7,492 bases of DNA from CAYMFD01 sp964389475. GTDB taxonomy: Bacteria; Bacteroidota; Bacteroidia; Chitinophagales; Saprospiraceae. A program made the position numbers and the translations under genes. The notes under the pieces were generated by a model. That model was not told the origin of the DNA and ran no database searches. It saw only the letters and a list, made by a program, of their open reading frames with translations. Positions 1 through 5,201 of this stretch are shown in pieces. The first letter of the stretch is position 1; each line of letters opens with the position of its first letter. The DNA lies in assembly GCA_964389475.1 (NCBI GenBank), contig CAYMFD010000143.1, forward strand, positions 1 through 7,492, in the 5' to 3' direction.

Positions 1-3000
1 TGTTACACGTCAATGACTGTACAGGGTCAACTACGCCATTGATCTCTATCATGAATGAGCAAGCCGCCGAATCGCCGTTATTTGGATTGATCGCATACAA
101 CACGACCTCGTACGGGCTATCATCAGGTGTCAAGAAGTCACCTGACTGTGGTCCACTAGCTACACCGTACTCAAAACCTGCGTCATCGCAGTTATCCAAA
201 GCAATCGGTATCGGATAGTTAATATATTCTCCACAAGCGCCGTCCTCTAGTGTAACACTTATATCACCAGGGCAGCTAACAGAAAGTGCAACGCCGTCTG
301 CAACAGTAACATTAGCAGCACAAGTAGATTCATTACCCGCCTCATCCGTAACCGTCATGATTACTTCTATCGTCTGACCAAGATCATCACAGGTGAATTC
401 TGTTCTACTTGCCGTAATAGTAAGGCTGTCCATCGGAGAGCAGTCGTCGAAACTACCGTCATTGATCAGTAGTTCTCCATCCATGCCTACTACTGTCGAA
501 GGCATTGACTCTATAGCAGCATATCTCCATGCCACTCCATGTGTATAAAATGTATTGGTCGGATCACTATAGGTTTGCATTCCTATAATCACACTGCCAT
601 TAGGCGCAGTTCTTACAGGATTCGCATTTCCACCATTACCGCCATTAGCTGATATTGCAGCGCCTATAAGTGTATTATTGGTGTTTGGGCTACCAGCAAG
701 CACATTTGCGATAGAGGTACCGTATGCCTCTAGTCGATCAAAAGCACATCCTGTTCTTGTAAAGGCCGACACCATAACATCTTGTGGGGCAGCTACAAAT
801 GTGCCAAGCGGATTTGTCGATCCAGCTCCATTTACGCAAGTCATTTGCGTAGCCGTACCGAGCAGACCGGAAGGCAGTAGTTCTCTACAAATCAAACTAA
901 ACTCACCGACTACACCACCGAAGCCACCTTGCGTGGTCTCTACAGCCTCGAAGCCGACAGCAACAAAGCCTGAAGGGCAGTCACAGATACTCTGAGGAGT
1001 GGGTTGAGATGGGCAAAATCCGATAGGTGTAACAAGGTCAGGAGCAGACTGCTGGATATTACTACCCAAAGAGTAGGTTAGACCGCCCTGTGAAGATCCA
1101 CCACCTTCTACAATCGACGCCGTCTCGCTATTATCCAAAAATACAGTTACGTCCTGACAAACAGCCGTAGGCACTGCCAGATCCTGAACGTCTATTACGA
1201 TCGAGCAACACGCAGAGTTACCCGCAGCATCTGTTGCTGAGTATGTTACCAGCGTCTGACCAGGAGGATAGATGCCGCTAGCCATACCCGTACCGTTAAA
1301 AGAGTCTGTAAATGATGTGACACCACAATTGTCCGATGGCACAGGATCTACAATCACTATATCAGCCATACAGTCAGCTGTATTAGTACTAAAAACTTGA
1401 GGTGTGATCTGAGTAAATGTTGCATTATCGACAAGCACTGCACCACCGTCACCAGCTGGGCCATCATTAATAGCTAGCACTGCTTCTACTTGGACCGTTC
1501 CTTCTGGAGCTTGGAAGCATCCATAAGTCTTTATCCACTTATTAAGGTCATCAGTAGTAAGGCCTGACATCTGCGTCTGAAACGGTGTACCACATAGTGG
1601 ACCGAATGGTGCTCCACCACAAAAAGCAGGACCATTGAGAGCGATGCCATTAGCATCTAAAAATCTGATATTAAGTTCGAAGAAGTCATCCGTCCCGAAG
1701 ATCGAGCTATTATCACCATCGCAGGACAGCGCCATTAAGTCAGCTCCTATACAGTACCATTCATTATCAGCTGCAGGGAAAAATTGCGAAATACCAGAGG
1801 CTGCAAATCCGCCATTAAATTCGAACAAAAATGCACTAGGCATAGGGTCACCCATCGTAGCATCTACACCTACATTGCCGAAGGTATTCCAGGCGGCTAA
1901 ATTGCCCGCATCAAAACCTGGGTCTGCGAACAGATTAGGGCCATTGCTAGGACAAACCAGTTCTGGCTGCTCCGTCTCAGCAGTACAAACGCTAAGACTC
2001 ATATTAGAAATTTCCACTATTCTGTCTCGTGCCAACGTTGATGCATCACCTGGGAAGAAACCTGTAGCAACTACCAACTCTAAGCAACCATTTTCCCAAG
2101 TAAATCCACCTTCGTTAATTGCATCAGCCAGACTACCTCCGATAGAACACATACCTGGCCCATCAACCATCTGGTTAAAATTAAGCTGAGCTCCTGTCGT
2201 TGCATTGAACACTCTGAACTCTAAGACAAATGGATAGTCACCAGACACAACATTTACGTCAGCAGTAGCGCATATGTCGGTAATCGTGCTAGGATTAGGT
2301 ACAATCAACCTTTGACCCGCAGCTACTGTAAACGTATTGTTAGAACCAGCAGGTAACGTTAATACACCACCCATCAGCATACCTGTAGAGGTGAAGTCAG
2401 GTTGTACAGGCGCAGTACCTGGCCCAAAGCTTTGACTTAAGTTTAAAATAGTTGAAAGCGGGACATCATAAGTGTCATCACATCCTGTACAAGCCGTACA
2501 GGCACCCGCTGCAATCGTGCAAGGTGGTGGCGGAGGACAATCACCTACTGTATAAGGTATAGGCGTCATCGTACCGCTATTGCCAGCCCAAGCAAAAAAT
2601 ACTTCAATCGGGAAATTGATATTAGCGAAAGGCTCAGACCATGTCAATGTGCCTGTGGGGTCAGCTGTAGCCATTATGCCTCCAGGACCATTTAGAAAGC
2701 CCACAAGGCCTGCGGGATTATCTGGAACTGTAATGGTAATATTCAGGTTACCTGCAGCATCTTCTTCGTTCGTGTAAGTAAAGCCTTGTGTAACTGCTGG
2801 ATCAGCTGTAGCTATACCTGCACTACCCATACATGGGTCAACCACATTAGCACAAGCTACCAATGTAGCATTAGAAATCTCTACTACACGATCTACTGCA
2901 GGGGGTGTACCGTCAAAATCAGCTAAAGCCCATATAATGGAGTAACCAAAATTAGCCGGATCTACAACAAATCCCGCACTAGCTACACCGTCTAGTACAT

Positions 3001-4834
3001 TGCCACCAATAGAACAAACACCCGTACCATCAATCAACTGATTAAAAGACACTCTTTCTACTTCTTGCCCAGTGACAAGGTCCTTTTGCTCTATCCTTAA
3101 TTCTAGCTCGAATGGGAAATCTCCTGATACTACATCGATATCAGCCGTGAGGCAGAGATCAGTAGCGCCAGCAGGAACGTCCATGAAATCCACACCAGAA
3201 ACTGTAAATATGTTATTTATACCAGCTAGGAGGGTCAACGTACCAACGTTAGTTGCTGGATCATAATCAGGAGGCACTGTGCCATTGGTTGCGTTGATTG
3301 CCGTACCTGAGGTCGTAGGCACGATAGTCTCCGTACCATTACACGTCATACATGCTGCAGCAGCTACAGTACATGGACCACCGGCAGTTCCACAAGATAC
3401 CAAGGCAACATTAGAAATCTCTACCACACGATCTACCGCGGGTGGTGTGCCGTCAAAATCAGCTAAAGCCCATACGATGGTGTAAGTAAAGTTAGCTGGG
3501 TCTACAGTAAAACCAGCACTAGCGACACCGTCTGACACATTGCCACCGATTGAGCAAGCACCTGCACCATCTATCATCTGGTTGAAGGTCACTCTTTCTA
3601 CTTCATCCCCAGTGACTAGATCATTTTGCTCTATCCGTAGCTCTAGCTCAAATGGGAAATCTCCCGACACAACATTAATATCAGCCGTGAGGCAGAGATC
3701 GTTAGCGCCAGCTGGAACCGCTATCAAATCGACACCTGAAACAGTAAATACATTATTTATACCAGCTAAGAGGGTCAGAGTACCCATATTAGTTGCAGGA
3801 TCGTAATCAGGAGGTACTGTACCATTGGTTGCATTTATAACAGTACCTGAAGTCATCGAGATATTAGTCTCCGTACCACTACATGTCGTGCATGCTGCGG
3901 CAGATATAGTACAATCGGAAGCTACGGGACACAAAGCTCCGACAGTAGTCGGGCCCGAAGACCAATTACCAGGAAAGTTTGCAAAACTCCATAACAGCTC
4001 AATATTGTCTGTGAGCGAGCCAGCAAATGTGATCGAACATTGGTTGCCCGCTGGTGTGCAGGCGCCAGCCATACCAGCTCCGTTTACGATGGCTTCTATA
4101 AAGTCAACTTCGTCTGCAGGATCTGGGCTGGAGATAGTGATTGTCACCATACCACCCACTTCTTCTATGGTAATCAATACTTCAGAGGCAGGATTATCGT
4201 CAAAGTGAAACAGCGAGCAAGATACTGGTGGTGGTGGGCATGTATTAACTCCTCCTACACCGACCATGCTGGCGCAAGTTGCATTCGTAGTACAATTGTC
4301 AAGAGCATTGGTACCGCTAAAAGACCAATTTGCAGGATCCCAAGTACCACCATTTTGCATCATGTCTGTAGCTACGGCCCATCCGTCCATATACTCCCAG
4401 CACTCTCCTGTACCATCAATGCCTGGGTCACCAAACACATCAACATCTGCACCTCCGCAACGCAAGTGTACTACGTCATCCCCATTTGGGTCTATAACCG
4501 TACCAGCATCATAGTCAGGGTTCATTCCGAAATAACTATTAAAATTGGCAACATCTGCTGCCACCCATACACATTGTCCCGCTACGAGCATATCGGCTGG
4601 AAAAGTATATCCAGCTCCCGGGGCACCCCCGTTATTAGCAACGTCGATATTAAAAATACTTAGATCAGGGATGGCGGCTGAGGCACATAATTGTACGGCT
4701 TTGGGGGTGCCGCCAGCCAGAGGCCCGTCAACGACAGCATTGATATAAAGATCACCGCACTGACCGGAGCTAGATGCTGCAAAACCCATCAGGATTACAG
4801 AGAAAATGATGGAAGAGAAAAACTTACTGTTCAT
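1..4834 (-). CDS. Giant secreted multidomain HYR/lamin-tail surface protein (3' end outside window)
   Basis: The frame is open from ATG at 4834-4832 to base 1: 1611 codons plus one base, with no stop or frameshift. The start is well fixed, because an in-frame TAG lies at 4853-4855 and no other ATG occurs between. There is no Shine-Dalgarno sequence, as is usual in Bacteroidota. Domain order by residue: signal peptide 1-25; lamin-tail-like 27-187; L1 about 204-307; R1 308-487; R2 488-667; L2 668-771; R3 772-953; HYR1 955-1219 split by a CBM-like insert; HYR2 1220-1511 split by a beta-prism-like insert; HYR3 about 1516-1600; then the start of another HYR-like domain. Only five lysines are seen, against roughly 70 cysteines by hand count. 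HYR and lamin-tail domains are known extracellular modules. The role is probably adhesion or matrix binding, with type IX secretion (inference; the C-terminus is missing). No catalytic motif is recognised. That this is a real secreted gene is near certain; the function is only inferred. Confidence 0.95.
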   Translation of the reverse strand, partial: MNSKFFSSIIFSVILMGFAASSSGQCGDLYINAVVDGPLAGGTPKAVQLCASAAIPDLSIFNIDVANNGGAPGAGYTFPADMLVAGQCVWVAADVANFNSYFGMNPDYDAGTVIDPNGDDVVHLRCGGADVDVFGDPGIDGTGECWEYMDGWAVATDMMQNGGTWDPANWSFSGTNALDNCTTNATCASMVGVGGVNTCPPPPVSCSLFHFDDNPASEVLITIEEVGGMVTITISSPDPADEVDFIEAIVNGAGMAGACTPAGNQCSITFAGSLTDNIELLWSFANFPGNWSSGPTTVGALCPVASDCTISAAACTTCSGTETNISMTSGTVINATNGTVPPDYDPATNMGTLTLLAGINNVFTVSGVDLIAVPAGANDLCLTADINVVSGDFPFELELRIEQNDLVTGDEVERVTFNQMIDGAGACSIGGNVSDGVASAGFTVDPANFTYTIVWALADFDGTPPAVDRVVEISNVALVSCGTAGGPCTVAAAACMTCNGTETIVPTTSGTAINATNGTVPPDYDPATNVGTLTLLAGINNIFTVSGVDFMDVPAGATDLCLTADIDVVSGDFPFELELRIEQKDLVTGQEVERVSFNQLIDGTGVCSIGGNVLDGVASAGFVVDPANFGYSIIWALADFDGTPPAVDRVVEISNATLVACANVVDPCMGSAGIATADPAVTQGFTYTNEEDAAGNLNITITVPDNPAGLVGFLNGPGGIMATADPTGTLTWSEPFANINFPIEVFFAWAGNSGTMTPIPYTVGDCPPPPPCTIAAGACTACTGCDDTYDVPLSTILNLSQSFGPGTAPVQPDFTSTGMLMGGVLTLPAGSNNTFTVAAGQRLIVPNPSTITDICATADVNVVSGDYPFVLEFRVFNATTGAQLNFNQMVDGPGMCSIGGSLADAINEGGFTWENGCLELVVATGFFPGDASTLARDRIVEISNMSLSVCTAETEQPELVCPSNGPNLFADPGFDAGNLAAWNTFGNVGVDATMGDPMPSAFLFEFNGGFAASGISQFFPAADNEWYCIGADLMALSCDGDNSSIFGTDDFFELNIRFLDANGIALNGPAFCGGAPFGPLCGTPFQTQMSGLTTDDLNKWIKTYGCFQAPEGTVQVEAVLAINDGPAGDGGAVLVDNATFTQITPQVFSTNTADCMADIVIVDPVPSDNCGVTSFTDSFNGTGMASGIYPPGQTLVTYSATDAAGNSACCSIVIDVQDLAVPTAVCQDVTVFLDNSETASIVEGGGSSQGGLTYSLGSNIQQSAPDLVTPIGFCPSQPTPQSICDCPSGFVAVGFEAVETTQGGFGGVVGEFSLICRELLPSGLLGTATQMTCVNGAGSTNPLGTFVAAPQDVMVSAFTRTGCAFDRLEAYGTSIANVLAGSPNTNNTLIGAAISANGGNGGNANPVRTAPNGSVIIGMQTYSDPTNTFYTHGVAWRYAAIESMPSTVVGMDGELLINDGSFDDCSPMDSLTITASRTEFTCDDLGQTIEVIMTVTDEAGNESTCAANVTVADGVALSVSCPGDISVTLEDGACGEYINYPIPIALDNCDDAGFEYGVASGPQSGDFLTPDDSPYEVVLYAINPNNGDSAACSFMIEINGVVDPVQSLTCN
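32..289 (-). other. HYR3: uninterrupted HYR domain
   Basis: Residues about 1516-1600. It has the HYR order without an insert: LSVSCPGDISVTLEDGACGE, IPIALDNCDD, then a turn and strands ending ACSFMIEI. It shows what HYR1 and HYR2 would look like without their inserts. The next residues, VDPVQSLTCN, look like the opening strand of a fourth copy cut by the window edge. Confidence 0.75.
302..1177 (-). other. HYR2: second HYR-like domain, split by an inserted domain
   Basis: Residues about 1220-1511. The opening half, VPTAVCQDVTVFLDNSETASI, matches the common Bacteroidota variant 'PTAVCQDVTVYLD'. The closing half, LLINDGSFDDCSP through FTCDDLGQTIEVIMTVTDEAGN and TCAANVTV, returns about 204 residues later. 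In uninterrupted members these halves are adjacent, joined by a short 'DGS-DNC' loop, so the insert sits in that loop. Confidence 0.75.
500..1111 (-). other. Beta-prism-like domain inserted in HYR2
   Basis: Residues about 1242-1445. Three related stretches can be seen: from CPSGFVAVGFEA to GEFSLICREL (1286 on); from PQDVMVSAFTRTGC to FDRLEAYGTS (1349 on); and from PNGSVIIGMQTY to HGVAWRYAAI (about 1409 on). Each has the form 'P-x-x-V-x-h-x-h-h' followed by a strand ending near an aromatic or Cys residue. Three-fold repeats of this type are seen in jacalin-like and VMO-I-like beta-prism folds, which often bind sugars. The fold is an inference from pattern; the presence of a discrete inserted domain is better supported. 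Confidence 0.5.
1178..1972 (-). other. HYR1: HYR-type domain split by an inserted domain
   Basis: Residues about 955-1219. The first strand, EQPELVCPSN, is the usual opening of an HYR (hyalin repeat) domain. The continuation (DCMADIVIVDPVPSDNCGV, then YPPGQTLVTYSATDAAGN and CCSIVIDV) comes only after about 182 extra residues. Joined, the two parts make a normal HYR domain of about 80 residues. HYR domains are extracellular Ig-like modules linked to adhesion in Bacteroidota and animals. Confidence 0.75.
1397..1942 (-). other. CBM-like jelly-roll domain inserted in HYR1
   Basis: Residues about 965-1146. It starts NLFADPGFDAGNLAAW, the typical opening of carbohydrate-binding-module-4/9-like jelly rolls ('N-L-h-x-N/D-x-G-F-E/D ... 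W'). It goes on with ISQFFPAADNEWYCIGADL, FFELNIRFLDANGI, KWIKTYGCFQAPEGTVQVEAVLA, and ends VLVDNATFTQI. Such modules bind glycans or act as spacers. Two of the protein's five lysines lie here (KWIK). The ligand cannot be told from sequence. Confidence 0.6.
1976..2521 (-). repeat. R3: diverged third unit of the R family
   Basis: Residues 772-953, about 182 aa. It keeps the R landmarks: CTIAAGACTACTGC at the start, LTLPAGSNNTFTV, ICATADVNVVSGDYPF (compare LCLTADINVVSGDFPF in R1), FNQMVDGPGMCSIGG and DRIVEISN near the end. Elsewhere it differs strongly from R1 and R2, so it split off long before the R1/R2 duplication. It leads directly into HYR1. Confidence 0.8.
2522..2833 (-). repeat. L2: second copy of the ~90-residue module
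   Basis: Residues 668-771, between R2 and R3. It contains EEDAAGNLNITITVPDNP, a glycine-rich turn, PIEVFFAWAGNSG and YTVGDC, and ends in a PPPPP linker before the first cysteine of R3. Compare L1 at 3914-4225. The L-R pairing suggests that an L-R unit was duplicated as a block, with R then amplified once more in the first block. Confidence 0.5.
2834..3373 (-). repeat. R2: second unit of the 540-bp tandem repeat
   Basis: Residues 488-667. This unit is collinear with R1 at a constant offset of 540 bases and has no indels. It begins CTVAAAACMTC and ends VVEISNATLVAC. Substitutions are scattered, many at third codon positions, so the duplication is not very recent. The stretch encoding the VVSGDFPFELELRIEQ region is among the best conserved. 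Confidence 0.9.
3374..3913 (-). repeat. R1: first unit of a 540-bp tandem repeat (180 aa)
   Basis: Residues 308-487. The unit begins CTISAAACTTC, carries NATNGTVPPDYDPATN, then LTLLAGINN, LCLTADI, VVSGDFPFELELRIEQ, CSIGGNV and WALADFDGTPPAVDR, and ends VVEISN. It is followed without a gap by R2, which is exactly the same length. A hand comparison gives about 82% nucleotide and about 80% amino-acid identity. The unit has six cysteines in fixed places, suggesting disulphides. No named family is recognised; it is probably a beta-sandwich ligand-binding or spacer module. Confidence 0.9.
3914..4225 (-). repeat. L1: first copy of a ~90-residue beta-rich module
   Basis: Residues about 204-307. A CPPPP run precedes it. 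The core reads as strands: VLITIEEVGG, MVTITISSPDP, then NIELLWSFANFPGNW and a closing TTVGALC. The same layout recurs in L2 (2522-2833): EEDAAGNLNITITVPDNP, then PIEVFFAWAGNSG and YTVGDC. Sequence identity between L1 and L2 is low, but the order of motifs and the length match, so I treat them as diverged copies. The family is not recognised. Confidence 0.5.
4274..4756 (-). other. Lamin-tail-domain (LTD)-like module
   Basis: Residues about 27-187 start DLYINAVVDGP and run through KAVQLC, a FPADMLVAGQCVW strand pair, DVFGDPGIDGTGECWEY and a final WSFSGTNALDN. This is the layout of bacterial lamin-tail domains: an opening strand with 'E/D-hydrophobic-aromatic-I-x', a 'k-x-h-E/Q-h' strand, a 'vDv-G' strand and a closing 'W-x-x-x-x-GT' segment. 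Family knowledge: LTDs in bacteria sit at the N-terminus of secreted nucleases and surface proteins and are thought to mediate binding. No enzyme domain follows here. The assignment rests on pattern only, without a profile search. Confidence 0.65.
4760..4834 (-). other. Sec signal peptide of the minus-strand protein
   Basis: Residues 1-25 have a short N-region with one lysine (MNSK), a hydrophobic core (FFSSIIFSVILMGFAA) and a small-residue C-region, SSSGQ. Cleavage is likely just before or after Gln25. The first mature residues, CGDLYINAVV, begin the lamin-tail-like domain. The residue before Cys26 is Gln, so this is not a lipobox. Confidence 0.85.
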
Positions 4835-4887
4835 GAGATAAGTTGTGAATGACTATTTATGACAACCAACCCATGCACAACTCCCTT

Positions 4888-4906
4888 TCTACAACTTGCT
4901 TGTAGA
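4888..4906. repeat. Short inverted repeat in the minus-gene leader
   Basis: TCTACAA and TTGTAGA form a perfect 7-bp stem around a 5-base loop. It sits about 54 bases upstream of the minus-strand start. There is no following T-run in either direction that would make it an obvious terminator. It could be a leader hairpin or an operator, or it could be chance. Confidence 0.35.
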
Positions 4907-4994
4907 CAGGAACTTACATGTGAAATCAGGTTGGTTTCAAGATTTCAACTCCAAAGATGCTCATTTGCAACGACTTACACGCAAGTATTTTTAT

Positions 4995-5002
4995 CATAAA
5001 TA
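4995..5002 (-). promoter_or_regulatory. Candidate -7 element for the minus-strand gene
   Basis: On the minus strand this reads TATTTATG, one mismatch from TAnnTTTG. A GTTG lies 23 bases upstream (5026-5029), a little far for a -33 box. It would give a leader of about 150 bases that includes the hairpin at 4888-4906. Matches to so loose a consensus are expected by chance in AT-rich DNA. Confidence 0.22.
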
Positions 5003-5036
5003 TTTATTAATTGCTTTTTCTACCACAACACGGGAT

Positions 5037-5049
5037 GATTTTAAAAATC
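5037..5049. repeat. AT-rich palindrome
   Basis: GATTTT-A-AAAATC is a perfect 13-base palindrome with a central A. An overlapping looser inverted repeat, ATGATT (5035-5040) / AATCAT (5050-5055), surrounds it. It lies between the two candidate promoters, a place where a dimeric regulator could act, but AT-rich palindromes are common. Confidence 0.3.
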
Positions 5050-5074
5050 AATCATAATAAACAAGCCCTTTTAT

Positions 5075-5082
5075 TACTTTAG
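5075..5082 (+). promoter_or_regulatory. Candidate -7 element for the plus-strand gene
   Basis: TACTTTAG matches the Bacteroidota -7 consensus TAnnTTTG at all but one position, and lies 47 bases before the ATG at 5130. No clear TTTG or TTG is seen at the expected -33 spacing, so this is a weak call. Confidence 0.25.
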
Positions 5083-5129
5083 CGGAGTAGGGAAATTGTA
5101 AATCATAGCCCTGATAGACTTACCATTTT

Positions 5130-5201
5130 ATGAAAATCCACACGTCGCGACTATACATCTCATGCTTTCTGATGCTCTTATCAGCATATACCCTGATGGC
5201 T
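5130..5201 (+). other. Sec signal peptide of the plus-strand protein
   Basis: Residues 1-24 have a basic N-region (MKIHTSR), a hydrophobic core (LYISCFLMLLSAYTL) and MA before Gln25. Cleavage at A24/Q25 would leave an N-terminal Gln, a very common arrangement in Bacteroidota exported proteins. Later ATG codons within the peptide (residues 15 and 23) would destroy it. Confidence 0.88.

Larger units (their letters stand above)
4835..5129. promoter_or_regulatory. Divergent intergenic region with both 5' leaders
   Basis: These 295 bases separate the two start codons and must hold both promoters. The centre (about 4981-5060) is very AT-rich. No open frame of note, tRNA or known riboswitch pattern is seen, and neither start has a purine-rich ribosome-binding site. 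The region contains a short hairpin (4888-4906), a palindrome around 5037-5049 and three ACTTAC hexamers (a fourth lies just inside the minus gene). A shared regulator for the two genes is possible but not shown. Confidence 0.7.

Noticed and set aside
1..30. Stop codon TAA ending the minus-strand gene near base 7
   Set aside because: The TAA in GTGTAACA is out of frame; the gene reads TGT AAC there, so it continues past the window.
678..3806. Several plus-strand open frames (such as 678-995, 1635-2189, 3072-3266, 3540-3806)
   Set aside because: All lie antisense to the continuous minus-strand gene. The likeness between those at 3072-3266 and 3540-3806 is only the shadow of the R1/R2 duplication.
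2834..3913. Insertion sequence or mobile element causing the 540-bp repeat
   Set aside because: The repeat is in frame, ends at module borders, encodes part of the secreted protein and has no terminal inverted repeats or transposase.
4040..4663. A 207-codon open frame on the plus strand
   Set aside because: It is fully antisense to the minus-strand giant gene, whose frame has coherent domains; its own translation is low in structure, with odd composition and no recognisable domain.
4757..4834. Lipoprotein signal on the minus-strand protein (Cys right after the signal peptide)
   Set aside because: The residues before Cys26 are SGQ, and a lipobox needs Gly or Ala directly before the Cys. A standard signal peptidase I site fits better.
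4888..4906. Rho-independent terminator
   Set aside because: The stem is short and AT-rich, no T-run follows it, and it lies upstream of divergent starts, where no gene ends.
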